Shown: piece by piece, positions 23,577-36,495 of the stretch
How positions within the stretch are numbered: the first letter of the stretch is position 1
How the letters are laid out: the number at the start of each line of letters is the position of its first letter
DNA from: Coniella vitis
Lineage: Eukaryota > Ascomycota > Sordariomycetes > Diaporthales > Schizoparmaceae
Reading direction: 5' to 3'
Assembly: GCA_011317545.1 (NCBI GenBank)
Contig: WUJK01000008.1
Location: 558,001-622,000 of the forward strand
DNA length: 64,000 bases
Position numbers and translations under genes: made by a program
Notes under the pieces: model-generated
Database searches by the model: none
What the model saw: the letters and a program-made list of their open reading frames with translations, nothing else
What the model was told of the DNA's origin: nothing

Positions 23577-25651
23577 TTTCTTTTTTTCTTCTTTTGAGCG
23601 TCGGTGGCGTGCAAATGGCCAGCCAACAAGGCAAGGCAATGCAAGCAAGTGCGCAGATCACCGCAAAGGCCTTCTACTCACTTACTGTCCCACACTCGCT
23701 CGCTCGATCATTGGGATCACCACAGCCAAACAGCCGACTCAGACTTCATCACAAAAGAAAAACGCAAAGAAACGAAGGGCAGGCTTTTTGACGATACCTC
23801 TCGAGAGAGTGAGCAAGAGAGAGGGCAGCCTAGACCTAATAAGCATTTATTAGCATTCAAAACAATTAAAATAACCTTCAGGGGGGACGGAGGAGGAGGA
23901 GGGGGGTCGGAGCCACACACTCCCGGAAAAGGCAATCGTGAACAGCCGCAAGGGAAGAAAAGCTAATCCGCCAAAAGGGAAATTGAAAGCCCAGGAACAG
24001 AGTGAAAAAGGGAATAATCAAACAAAAGAGAAACTCATGGCGGCCGGTCCCACAAAACATGTCTCCTCTGCCTTCGCAACGGCGGACGACGTGTTTCCGG
24101 CACGTATAAGCCAGGTTTCGGGCTGCGTATGTCAGCCATCGGTGCATTATTATTACTACTTGGTACTATTATATCGGCTTCGTCAAATCCAGACCCCCTG
24201 GAGGCCGACATAGTCATAGTACAACCTCATAAATGTACTATGTATGCGAGTATTTGTTCCCCCGGGGGGGGGGGCGCAACACATGAGGGTGGATCATGCT
24301 ATCACAATTCTTGTTTCTTGCTCGTCACCTTGTTGCCATTGCCACGTCTGGTGGTTTCAACAAAAAGACACAAACTCAGCACAGAGGATCGGAAATACCG
24401 CCTCATTCCACTGCCAGTGCGCAGAAATTGGCAGCCCAAGAAGACGTGAGGGCAGAGGGCAACGCGACTGGTGGTTTGCATAGCTGCCAAGCAGAAGCCA
24501 TGCAAACAAAACACTCTCGATTTCCTGGCCTGCCCACCGCCAACTGACGGGATAGTAGTTGTTGCTTGCATTGAAATTGCGACCGTGGACGCATTGTATG
24601 CGCGCACATATAGAGTTCGCACTACTCGTGGCATGATACACGAGGGCCTTGTCCTCAGTGTTCTGATCGCCAGCAGGGGACCTGCCAGCTCTCGTGCAGA
24701 TCACGCGTGTCAGTTTCAAAGCCACCCACCCCATGGCCACCAGGGCACTCAAGGCGAGAGGGCCCACTCCTCATTTCTTGCCCGTTTCACGACCCTCTTT
24801 TGGGCGGCGGCTGTGTCACCCAAAAAGAAGTGTACAGAGGCTTGGGACCAAGTCGATTTGTCGTCGTGCGGTGGTGAAGGGGATTGTCATGTAGCCAGCC
24901 TTTCTCTCCTCGAGTGTCACGGGTGCTTTCGTGGATCCTAGCACCGACTCGACACCCGATGCCCACCATTCTGGGCAAATCCCCGAACACAACATGCAAG
25001 AGGAAACACATGGCAGACGTGTGAAACCGAGAAGAGCATTGTTCCTTTTTATTTTTTATCTTGTTGTTGTTTTGATTTACTCTATAATTAGAATAGCAGT
25101 CCTCTGGCCTGTTCTGGTATGGGTAGTAGCCAAGAAAATAGGAGGGTGATGCTGTGTGGTTGGGTCCGTTGATCTCTGCGGAACAAAGATCCGTCACACC
25201 GGCTGCAGCAACTGCCATGTGCGAAATCCTCCGGAGGGAGAGAAAAAAGTGGTTTGTTTGTTGGGGCCCCTGGGTCCATCGCTGTCTTTAATATCTCCTC
25301 GTTACTTACTTGCTATAGTATATGGACCTAGTTGGAATGGCATATTCTTACTCTCGTTATAGTACTATGCAGCTGACGCAGGTGTATCGACGCGAAGCCA
25401 CGGACACGAGCAGGGGAATGAATCCAGTGCTGTATATAGTACGCAAAGAAGAAAAAGAAGAAGAAGAAGAAGAAGAAGAAGAAAAACAAAACGATGCAGT
25501 CTCTTTTCTCAGCCTAGTATTTTATTGTGTACAGCCTCAGTGCACAGCCTCAGGACTGGGCAGGAGCCAATATTGCGTGTTGACGGCTTTCCGCAAGACC
25601 ATGGCGGTTTTGTACCGCGATGCACTTTGGCGAGAAAGTCAGTGATGAATC

Positions 25652-25652
<1 letters not shown>

Positions 25653-25682
<30 letters not shown>
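25653..25682. repeat. Poly-T tract (30 nt)
   Basis: A T homopolymer followed directly by four GGTT units. Non-coding. Confidence 0.85.
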
Positions 25683-25683
<1 letters not shown>

Positions 25684-27322
25684 GTTGGTTGGTTGGTTGA
25701 TTCCCCCCTTGTCAGTGACTTGCATTCTTGACCTGATCAGGCACACGCAAAGGCGTGCATTTGTTTCTGATGGCTAGGTGGCAAATATGTGGTCTCTCTA
25801 AGAGTTTGGGATAAGAGGAGAACTCGGCGAGTGGAATCGCAGGAGGCTTGTTAGCATACTTGTGTGTACTATGTATATGTAATCTAGGGTGTTCTGCCCT
25901 AGGATTGGCCACATCCGTATAGTGGACTAGGGGACTAACTCGGTTCGTATTAGGTATACTATGTGCTTAGTATCTGGCACACAAGTACGCGCAAGTCATC
26001 TACACAGCCAAAGAGAGCCTCGAAAATCCTGTAAAGAATGCAGACCTCTCTGCGCATCTCGGAAAGTTTCCTTTTCCTCTTACTCAATAGAAAACTGGCC
26101 GTCAAAAAGATGGAAACTCCGGGGGGGGGGGGAACCTCGTGTCGGCGCGGGTTTTTTCCCAAGACCCCCCGCCCGCCCCCGCGGTGTCAAGTATATTAAC
26201 GCCCTGTACGACCTAAGAGGGTACCGAGATTTTGGGGCGGGTTTGCAACGACGCCATGCAATTCTGTCTGCGCGTTAGTATGGAAAACTGGTTCCTCCTC
26301 TCAAGGTCCTTTGAGCGCAGCCGCGCGAATTACTATGTACTCCTCGGATGTTGCCCCGTCTTGAACGCGAACACACGCCTGCTGCCAATTTTGTGGCGCT
26401 GTGCGAATTTGCTCGCCAGTGTCTGTGGATGGATTGAGGTGGCTCAATCGGTAAAGAATCAGGACAAAGATATCATTGGACCATATGAAGGACCCTTTGG
26501 ACCAACATTATACCAAAAAAAAAAAATGGTAGAAAACTTGAGCATATGAATGGTATATAACAAACACATGATCAGCCTCTCAACTCTACAGTCTAGACGC
26601 ACGCTAGAAACTGCTACAGAACTGCACTACCCCAAGCCATCGGCAATACAAAGATGACTTGTCATCTGTCACAAGCAGCAGAATGAGAAACCCTGCCCGA
26701 GTCCTCAACGGGGCCAGTCTCGTTTCTTTTCTTTCTTCTTCTTCTTCTCGTTTCGGCCTCGGTCTAGACTTGTTACGCCTCGCTACAAGGGACCCATCTA
26801 CCCAAGACGAACGCACAGACGATGCCAAAAGTGTACTATGCACAAATAAACAGTCGGGCATGTGCTAGTGCCGTACTTTGCCCCAGTGCCTTGATTTGGA
26901 GAGAGTGTAAGGAGCTGCTTGACGTTGAGGAGGCGTCAGAGGGTTGTCATGGGTTCCCTTGGCAAGTGGTCTATTGTCTGGTTGTTGGGTCGCCGGTTCG
27001 TTAAAGTAGGCTGTCATCTATCGCCCTTGCTGTGCGAAGTGCTCTGAAGCCATTGTTGGTACCGCCATTTGGAGACCAAGAGACATGTCAGGATGACATT
27101 GACAGAATCATCGACTCAACAGGGAGCGATACAATCCATTGCTTCTGAATATGGGGAGCTGGAAACAACAATCCCTCGTTGCTCATGGCCACTTTTTGTA
27201 CATGCAACCGGCTAAGATACTATCCGTCTTTCCCCAGGCTCGGCAATTCTTGTTCGAGTACGCGAACGCTTACTTGGCCCAAAGTGAGGCGGAACGTTGC
27301 GATGGGTCTTGACTTTCTTTGT

Positions 27323-27347
27323 GCTTGCTTGCTTGCTTGCTTGCTTG
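27323..27347. repeat. (GCTT)n microsatellite
   Basis: Six tandem GCTT/TGCT-phase units in non-coding sequence. Confidence 0.85.
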
Positions 27348-30300
27348 AAAGCTGAACAATAAGAATATGCTCATCCAACCAGCGCCAAGGTTGCAAGCCA
27401 TGGCCACTTTTTTTGGCCAAGTTCTTATGCGGTCTCAGAAGGATTGCATAGCGTTCAGGTCACATGGCCTGGACTGAACTATCAGTGCTTTCTCTATATA
27501 TATATATACCTTGATCATCTGACGATTTCCACACATGATTCGCGATGAACGCCTGTGCAAGGTACTGTTCAGAACAAGAGACGGAGCGTGGGAGAAGGTT
27601 GTCAGTGGGTTTGATTCTGAAACACAAGCGTTGGTTGTCCTCTTGTTCAACCGAATTTATGGTCTGGGGAGGGGGGTTTGTATGTCTTATATTTTTTTGG
27701 TCAGGATGACTGCGCAGAGCATGAGAGATATCCGACAATCCAGCCTTTTAGAAGAGGTGATGTCCCATGTACTCGATGCTGCATACATGTGTCAAGCATG
27801 CCTACGACGAAGTACGTACGTCTGCTGAATCACAAGGCAAAGAAAGCCTTCTTCCCCTCGCGTTCGTTGGTAGGTACGCAATATCATTGTTTACTCGTCG
27901 ACTCCTCATCTGCAGATGATTTCCCGGCAAGCTGTGCTTGCTTGATGGAAACAGCATGTTGAACTGTGCCGTGTCTGAAAGTCAGTTAGTTCTTTGCTTA
28001 TTTTTCTTTTCCCTTTTTCTTTCCCCCCCGCCCCCCTTAATTCCTTTCCGAGGCCCTCGAAGGAATTCTTGGGCAACCTTTCTTCATCCCGGAGCTGTGA
28101 ACAGGTTGGCCTGATATCTTGGGGGCTTGCGTCCAGACTCAATTCTCTCCATCGGGTCCATGGCGTTGCTGGTCGGTTAGTAAATGGCAGCCATCTTCCA
28201 TATCGTTGTTTTTTTCTTCTTCTTTTCTTCTTTTCTTCGCACAAGATATAGGAAGGATCTCCCGTGATGCGAATCCGGGATTTTCACAATCCGACCAAAC
28301 GTCAAAACCGCCAAGCACGCTCATATCATTGTGGTCGTCATCTTCGTCAGCAGTGGCATCGTGCGAATGCTCTGTTTAAGGTCTCTTTACTACAACAATC
28401 CCAAATCAACCCCCTCTCAGCATTCTGATCTCCTTCCCTCACTTAACATACACACCTGACAGAACTGACATCTCTCTCCACACACACACACACACACATG
28501 CCACTACCGGAAGAAGGGAAAAAGAAAAAAAAAAAAAAAAAAGGGCGCGTGCGAGCTGCAATGAACCCGCAATCGATTCCCCCCGCAAAAAAAAAAAAAA
28601 AAAACCGTCACGGATTGATCTACCCGGTCGGGATTTGGGGGCCCCGTTCAGAGATTTTCTCGCTTAGTGGTGGGTGAGTGGTGGCCCTCTGTTGGCCCCC
28701 TCCTCCCCGGGGGGGGGGGGGAGTGGAAAGGGGACGGGCAGTTTTGAATCGATGGGGAGGAGGATCAGGTCCGAGACCCCTGCTCCAGTGTCGGGTTATT
28801 TTACTATATTATAGGTTATCGGGTGCTGTTTGTATAACTTAAGATGCAGACGAGTATTTGGGGTGGGGGGGAAAGGGGAGATTTGGTCTCCCTTATCGAC
28901 GGCGGGCTTCAATTTACATTGACGATGAGATATCCCAGCCTTGAACTTGGACCGTTGGGTAGTCTCTGCTTGCACGAAAAAAGGGGCTGATCGGGGGGAA
29001 AGCCAGAGTATAACAAGCTTATATTGACCGCTTCAGTTCTCATTTCATGGGAAAGAGATCAATGCTAAATAAGATTGTTCAAGATAATGGAATCTAACTT
29101 GGAATTAAAAGACTTATGGATGATTCCAAGTATAAACAGATGCACAGAAACCACAGCGGCTCAAAGTCAGGAGAAAGGCTATCAAAAGAGTCAACTCGCC
29201 ACGGGTTGGGAGGTATCCCTATTAGATGGCATAGCCCGTCTGCTGTCCAGCTTTTTACGCGCAACACACATTTCTCCCCGAATTTACAACCTATGGTGGT
29301 GCTAAATCGGTATTAATGTTTATGGTATGGACCTGAAGGTAAAGCATGCTTCCAAGTTGTTTGCACAAGAGCCAAGGATCGAAAGCGGTTTGAAAAAGAC
29401 GAAACCTTTTTGTTACTCAAACGTTTTGATACACCCCGTGCCTCAAAAAGGGGATCGTATGATTCAATATGTGCTCAGTACAAACGTTTCGGTGTTGCAT
29501 CTTGTGAGGCTCTATCCTCCCTTCCAATGTTCTCTTCGCAAGTGTTATAGCACGCGGGCTTAACCAAGTCGTGCCAGAACCTAGAGAGTACACGAAAAGA
29601 AAAGCACCCCAAGGCCAGTGTGGCAGCTGTTGCAGCAAAAAGCTAATACTTGTGCTTTAGTGAGGTTAGCTTCACAATGACTGCCTGACTGCCTGCCTTG
29701 ATCTTACCATGAAGATTCAAAAAAGACCGCACGTCTAGGGTAAACTCTACCAAAGGAGTTCTTGGGGAAAAAGAAAGTGGCCACTAGACAGAGATAGCCA
29801 ACTAACTATCCCCGTATTCCATAGGGATGCACAGTCGCCAGCACGCCCTCATCCCCCCGCCTTTGGTGCTTTTATGCAACGCAACGTTGATCTTGACCAT
29901 ATACGTTGGACAGGACAAGGAACGGCTAAACTGCGGGACAAACAAAATAAAAAGACCACCCAATGGTCGTAAATGGGAAATGCACTACCCCAAAAGATGA
30001 GCGAGGGGTGAACAAGGGGGGAATCCTCCCCGGATACTTTTGAAAATTCCGTATCCGGGAATGTTGGGACCCCAAGCGCGGACCAGGGCTGTTTTGTGAG
30101 GTGTGTGAGTCTCTATACACAGTACAGTGGCATAGAAGTAAGGTATGGACGGCTATAGCTGGCAGCGTGTGAGGAAAGTGAGGGTAGTGAACGGGTGGCT
30201 GGTTATAAGGGGGGTGGAAATCACATCTACCAGTGTACTGTACTGGCTGGCACACATGGCGAGCTCATTGCTTGGATACAGGAAGCCCTCAAAGGGTCTC

Positions 30301-32201
30301 CGTGGTTACTACGAGGAAAGCGATGTCGTTCTTAAAGAGCACCTCCGCACATGCGAGGAAAGTGGGCAAAAGCCAACGCGCACGGCAGCACACGTAAAGA
30401 CAGTAGGGAGCATCGAAGGTGGGTTCTCACATGTAACCTAAACCCCCAGCCAGACCTGCAAGTCACTCTTTCGGTTCGGACAAGATAGTATTCAACGACG
30501 CTAGACATATACAATATGTGATTGGACGCTCCTGGGCTGCTGACCACCACCCATCAGGTTCACTCCACATAGCGCGGCAACCATGTGAGTGATCAACGGA
30601 TGGCCCATGGGTAAGGAAAAAGAAGAAAGCGAGCGAAGCGTGTGTCACAGTAACGTTCCGTTCCGATGCTGACCAACGAACGGCTGCTATGTATGTACCG
30701 CGCCAGTCGTTGAATAAGAGTGTCCTAAGAACGGCATACTATGTATACAACACCATGCCGGGCGAAAGTGTCCGATGTGGCGTCCTGCTCACAGCAGCCT
30801 GCACCCTCTCTCTCCTCTCACTGTTACTGACTGTGCTTACAGAGTATAGAACGAGAAGGACATCTCCTTTTATGACTTCTCGAGTGAGTAATGCCCCGAG
30901 CGAATCGCAACCTTGGATGGCAGTTGACTTGTACACCAGAGGTCTCTATCCATCCATGCTTAAAGTTATATATGGAACCACTTTTCACGGCACTTCTTTT
31001 GCCTGTATCAAGGTCGAAGTGTGCGTGTGCTATACACACAATCCACTGATACTTTCCGCGGCCCTGTGGGCAGGCCCTCTGGATCGGGCCGCCCAAGATG
31101 TTCTGCATGAGAACTCGACAGACAAGAAGCGCAAAAGACGGGCTCTAGTTTTCTTGGCTTGGGGCCAAGGGCGGCTGAGGAGACAGAAACCGCGCCATGG
31201 TTTGTCGTGCAACAAAAAACAAGGCATTACATAGTATTGCTTGCGGGCCCCCCCCCCTTTTTTTTTTTCCCCTTCTTTCGCCAGCCACACGCTTTCGTAT
31301 CTGTACCTAGACTTGCTCCATTCTTTCTAGCACAGAGAGGGTTGCAGGGTGTCTATGCAGGCTGTATGTAAGGACAATATAAGGTGTGGCGGGAGCAAGA
31401 AATGCAACCGTGCCGCTGGAAAAAGAGTGGAGTGTACAGACATCTGACGCTGCCGTATAATGAGCCACGGAGCCTGGATAGAGCCGTATACATCTTATGG
31501 ATAGCCAGTCCATCAGCCTTTGGTGAAGGAATCGGCGTCGAGTACATGGTATTCACACCACTCCTCTCCTCCGCAACACTGCTAGCTCGTGGCGGTCTTG
31601 TGCCCCCAATGAACAGACACCCAACGGACAAGTCGGCCCAGTGGCCTGTATACAATAGTAGTGCGCAGATGGACCGCCAGACAAGTGCTTGTGTCCCAAT
31701 ACAACGGTACATGGCGCCCCAAATCCCCGGTCGGCAGCGTTTACCCAACGTCCAACGTCCAACGATAGCCTCTCGCTTAAGCAGCTTGTGCTTCTCCTTG
31801 TCTTTTATTTTTGTTTTCTTTCTCCGTGTCTCCTTTTGGCGCACCCTTTCTTTCACTTCCCCTCTCTAGTTTGTATCTCTCAAGCCACTTACGGGTGTTC
31901 TAGAGCCCTTTTGAATCATGCAGCCCCGTGTTCAGAGTGACGAGCAGCCAGCACGCAGCAGGCTGGGTGGCCATTCTTGATGCCAAAAGAGGATCGAATA
32001 ATCAACCCGGCTGCCACCAAAAAAAAAAAAAAAACCCCAGTCAACCAAGGTCCAACCAACCCAAGAATCATCCTTTTTTTTTTTTCCCTTTCAAGTTCCC
32101 ACAGTCCGAACGCCCAACGTCAGCAGCACCACTGGGGAAGTTGTGAGCTGGGCCTGTCGCCAGCGTTCAACAACTGCGGCTGTCGTCCAAAAACCCACAC
32201 A

Positions 32202-34733
32202 ATGAATCACCAGCAGGCCCAAGACGGACGAACCAGCGATAAAGACGGCGACGACGACGACAACAACAACAACAACAACAACAACAGCGAGATCAACACC
32301 ACCGCCACCACCAGCAGTGGTGACAGCAGCATCCAACAAGGGCAGCAGCAGCAGCAGCAGCAGCAGCCACCACAAGACGGACGGCCGTCCTCTTCTTTCT
32401 CTTTTTCTTTTCCTGCTTCATCTCTTTCGTCGCCGCCGCCGCCGCCGCCAGCCATCCCCGCACACTCCACGCACCTGACGCTGCCTCCCATCCCATCCTT
32501 TTACAACTTCGTGTCGGCCGATACCGCCAGCGCCCCCGAGCGGTTCCTTAGGCGCCACCATCACCACCACAACAGCCACCGCCCCTACCGCGACGCCGAC
32601 CAGGCCTCGTTCAACACCTGGACCAGTCCGCCTCCGCCGGCCCTCTACAGCTTGAGTGGCCGCCATCCTGCGCCTCCGCCCACATATGTCACCGGACCGG
32701 GTACTGGTGGTCGTGGCGCCGCTGTTCACAACAGCAACAGTAACATTACCAACGAGGACACCGGCAGCAATGACGATCGTGGCACCAGCCAAGAGGAGGA
32801 GGAGGAGGAGGAGGAGGAGGAGGAGCACGGCGGCGAGGACGACTTTGACTACGACGACGACGACGACGACGACACGAACTTTGTCTTTGAACACGGCCGA
32901 CGCTACCACGCCAACAACGGCGGGCGGGCCTTTTACCCCCTGCCCAACGACGAGCTGGAGCAGGAGCGCGACGACATGAAGCACAACTTGGCGCTGTGGA
33001 TGATGCACGACAAGCTGTTTTATGCGCCCGTGGACGAGGCGTTGAGAAGGGGTGGGGTGGTGTTTGACTTGGGTGAGTTCTCCGTCGGTGTTTCAACTTT
33101 TTCCTTTCTCAAAACCAAAGGACGGAAACGGACAGTGAGCATGCTGGCAACCGGAAGGGAATCGATCGCCAACTGACCAGAATTCGTGAAACCAGGCACA
33201 GGAACAGGAACGTGGGCTATGGAGCGTAAGTGAGCCGTCTCGTCTTCTTCACACCTGTCTTGTTTCGTTGTATGCCTGTATTCTTCTTCATCCCGTGGGG
33301 GAAGGGTAGAAGAAGCAAGTAATGGGCTGGAGAGGAACAAAAGAAGAAAAAGAAGAGAAAAAAAAAAGAAATCTGACCCAATCCAAACCCAAAACAGTCG
33401 CAAAAGTCTACACCACCTCGCAAATCCACGGCTGCGACCTCTCGCCCATCCAGCCGGCCTACGTCTGGGACAATGTGTTTTTTGCGACGGGCGACTTTGA
33501 GGACGAGGCCACCTGGGACGAGTACCCCGACGGTGCGTTTGACTACATCCATATGCGATATACGCTGTTTGCGGTGCAGGATCCGGCGGCCTTGATTCAG
33601 CGGGCTTGGAAGTGCGTGTTTTCTTTTTCCTTTTTCCCTCTCGTCTCTTGTCCTGTCGACTTCTTACTCCTTTTCCCTCAGCCGCATTCTCACCAATGCA
33701 TGAAATGAGCCCAGAATCACCACTATCTCACAGTCACACGCTCTCTTTGAACCTCTCCTCCTCCTCCTCCTCCTTCTATCCTCACACCGTCGTTTCATAC
33801 CCACCTCGAGTGCCCCAACGCCCCACCCATCCAACCCATCAAATAATCCCAAAAGAAAGAAAGAAAAAAAGAAAAAGAAGACCAAAGAAAAACAACAACT
33901 AACCAAAACCCCTCACCTCCTCCCCCCCCTTTTCCCCCCGGCCCATGCAAAACAGACACCTCAAACCAGGGGGCTACCTCGAATTCCAAGAAATCCTCTA
34001 CTGGCCCCAGGCCGACGACAACAGCCTGGGGCCCGACACACCCTATGCCTTTCGCGATTTCTGCTACTACATGCAGCAGGCGCTCGCGCGGCTCACGACC
34101 CCCGGCATGGATCTGCATGCCATCAACCGCGTGGCCGAGTTGATGCGGTCCTTGACAGCACCAACAACCGACCCGACGACGACGACGATGACGACGTCCA
34201 TATTTCCCACCTCGTTTGATCCCGTTACAGGTACTCCTTACGCCACCGCCACCGCCACCGCCACCACCAGCACTTCCACATCTCAGCAACCTCAACCTGC
34301 TTTGTTCAACGACATAACAGAGGTCCGCCACAAACTCCCCATAGGCCGCTGGCCCGCGTCCCGCCGCCAGCGCGAAAAGGGAATCTGGTTCTTGCGCATG
34401 GTCATCCTGGAAGGCCTGGGCGCGTTTTGTAAACGTGCGTTTGTAAAGGGCCTGGGGTGGACAGAGGTGCAGGTGGAAATGTTCTTGTTCGAGGTGAGGC
34501 GGAGCTTGCTGGAGTGGGATGGAGGCGGCCATGGTGCTAGAGGAGGAGGAGGAGGAGGAGGAGGAGGAGGAAGGGGCATGGGCAGGCTGGAGAGTGGAAT
34601 GGATGGGGTGGGAGGAGGAGTGCATGCGTATCTGCCGTTTACGGTTGTGTATGGGCGGAAGCCTTTGGTCCAAGGCCAGGGAGAGGAAAGACAGGGACAG
34701 AGGGGCCAAGAGGTTGTGATGGGCGGCGTGTGA
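32202..34733 (+). CDS. LaeA-like SAM-dependent methyltransferase with long disordered N-terminus
   Basis: Four exons (32202-33072, 33196-33225, 33398-33611, 33956-34733) give 630 aa in frame. The first 220 residues are low-complexity (Asp/Asn, Gln, Pro, His, a Glu run at about 195-207, an Asp run). The family core begins with FEHGRRYHANNGGRAFYPLPNDELEQERDDMKHNLALW, then SAM motif I VVFDLGTGTGTWAME (about 286-300), QIHGCDLSPIQPAYVWDN, FDYIHMRYTLFAVQD, HLKPGGYLEFQEI and a C-terminal REKGIWFLRMVILEGLGAFCKRAF segment. Exon 2 is a 30-nt microexon inside motif I. A second low-complexity insert (Thr/Ala, about 435-470) and a Gly run near the C-terminus are unusual. It is a paralogue-level relative of the gene at 17424-19507, not a copy. 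The upstream Met at 31977 leads through a poly-Lys/poly-Phe shadow, so I chose 32202. Its 3' end faces the homogentisate dioxygenase gene (242 bp apart). Confidence 0.82.
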
Positions 34734-34975
34734 AGGGCCGTTGGCACACGTCTTGGAAATATCGAGGATGAGTACAAGATGACGTTGCTCAGCCATCCGT
34801 CGTCACACGTCGGGATGGTACGTTGTCACAGAGATACCCAGGAAAGAAGCTTGCAAACAAATGTTATTAGCACCCCCAAGGATGTTCGTTATTGCATCTC
34901 ATCATGACCACATGTAGAAACTTTGGTAAAACACCGCCCTCAACCTCGCTGTAACCAAGTCCTCGTGGCACCTCT

Positions 34976-36495
34976 TCACTTGAGGAGGTGCCCGTCCGCC
35001 TTGGCCCCCTCAGGCCTCTTCCAGTGTACCTTGACTCCTCCCCAGCTGTGCAAAGAGTATTCGTCCTGCACCTTGGCGCACCTCTTGAGGCCCCATTCCG
35101 TCACGCCAACCATCAAGCAGCTCTCAAACATGAATGCGCAACTACCGTCGCCTACCTTGGCCGGCTTGAGCTCTGCATTCCGCGCACCCTCGTAGCTGGG
35201 TGCGTCAGGCCCATGTCCGCTCATGACATTGTGCAAACTCGCTCCACCGGGTACAAACCCTCCCTGCCCGCCCTTCTTTGCATCATACCCACCACAGATC
35301 AAACCCATAAACTCGGACATGGTGTTGCGGTGGTACCACGGCGGGCGGAACGTGTCCTCGCCCACCAGCCATCGCGGCGGGAAAATCACAAAGTCGGCAA
35401 TGGCTGTACCAGGGTGATCCGACAGACCAGACAGCACCGTGAAGATGGACGGGTCCGGGTGGTCAAAGCTGATGGAGCCAACCGTGTTGAAGCGACCTAG
35501 GTCGTACTTGAAGGGGTAGTAGTTGCCGTGCCAGGCGACCACGTCAAAAGGCGAGTGGCGTTGTCGGGTGGTGTATAGCGCATTGGCAAACTTGACCGTC
35601 ACCGCGTACTCGATCGGGCCATCCTCTGCCGTTGTACCCAGGTGCCCTTCATCGTCGAAGCTGGCCACGGGTGCTTGGAAATCGCGCGCGTTGGCGAGAC
35701 CGTTGGACCCTATAGGCCCTAGCTCAGGCAGAACAAAGTGGCCCTGGTACAGTTCGAGAGCGTAGCCCCGGACAGGGGCGTCGTCAGCGAGGTAGACGGC
35801 GAATTTGACACCGCGTGGGACGACGGCTATCTCCATGGGCCGCACAAGCAACCAGCCCAGCTCAGTGCGAATGTCGAGAGTACCTTCTTGGGCAACAAGC
35901 AGCAAATCGCCGTCTGCAGAGTAGAAGGACGACCGCGCATCCATGGACTTGCCAGCTGCAAATATGTAGATGCCCAGGCCTGTCTTGACGGTAGGGTCGC
36001 CAGCGCCAGCAACGAGATGCAGACCCGCGACAAAGTCCGTCTCCCTGCCGCCATGGTCAAAGGGGTCCCAGCGCAGCTGATTAGGGATATAGTGCATTTT
36101 GGTGGCGGCAGACTCTTTGAAATCGACGGCAAGGCCAGGCTCACTGTGACCATTGAGAGGCTGCTCCGAGGCAGGCTGGAAGGGCGGGTGGGCGCACGAA
36201 GGGAGGATGCGGTAGAGCCATGTCTGCTTGTTCTCGTGGCGTGGAGCGGTAAAGGCAGTTCCAGATAGCTTTTCTGCGTAGAGCCCGTGGGGTGGCTTTT
36301 GGGGCGAATTGTGGCCTACGGGGAGGGCTTCAGGGACAGCTTCGGTTCTGCAGAGCAAAGCACAATCATGTTAATGGCCAAGCGGTTGACTATCAAGGTA
36401 GGCGGGCGGTGCAAGGCCAAGACCAACTCAAAATAAGAACCAAAGCCATTTTGGTACCGGTACTTTTCTTTGACGTCGAAGTGGGTGACGGGCAT
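34976..36495 (-). CDS. hmgA: Homogentisate 1,2-dioxygenase
   Basis: Two exons (36495-36428 and 36347-34976) give 479 aa, close to the usual fungal and animal length of 430-480. The protein catalyses Fe(II)-dependent ring opening of homogentisate to maleylacetoacetate in phenylalanine/tyrosine catabolism, in the cytosol. The first exon reads MPVTHFDVKEKYRYQNGFGSYFE, the standard fungal start; the second continues with NSPQKPPHGLYAEKLSGTAF and HENKQTWLYRILPS. The Fe ligands are visible as His362 and Glu368 in PPWYHRNTMSEFMG and His401 in HNVMSGHGPD. The partner genes of the fungal tyrosine cluster (fumarylacetoacetate hydrolase, maleylacetoacetate isomerase) are not adjacent. Loss of this enzyme in other fungi causes brown pyomelanin accumulation. 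Confidence 0.96.

Larger units (their letters stand above)
23577..32201. other. 8.6 kb intergenic, no supported gene
   Basis: I find no gene on either strand. Longer frames such as 30689-31234 (+) and 31353-31856 (-) lack recognisable motifs and overlap other frames. The stretch holds many simple repeats: (GAA)n at about 25455-25484, T-run 25653-25682, (GCTT)n 27323-27347, (CA)n 28479-28498, A-runs near 28530 and 28587. It also holds ACTATGTA copies at 24237, 25868, 26332, 30738 and 31228. Non-coding RNA cannot be excluded. Confidence 0.5.

Noticed and set aside
26439..26515. tRNA-like D-arm (GTGGCTCAATCGGTAAAG) suggesting a second tRNA
   Set aside because: No matching acceptor stem and no TTCGA-type T-loop follows at the right distance.
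28479..28610. Short spaced repeats considered as a possible CRISPR-like or minisatellite array
   Set aside because: These are (CA)n and A-runs without regular spacers; CRISPR is not expected in a fungal nuclear genome.
30689..31234. 181-codon plus-strand open frame
   Set aside because: No recognisable domain, rare-looking composition, overlapping open frames on the other strand and no splice context.
31353..31869. Opposing 161- and 167-codon frames
   Set aside because: They are mirror frames of the same segment and neither has family motifs; one begins in a Lys-rich run mirroring a T/C tract.
33795..34796. 333-codon minus-strand frame
   Set aside because: Antisense shadow of the LaeA-like gene; rich in Ser, Gly, Arg and His with no motifs.
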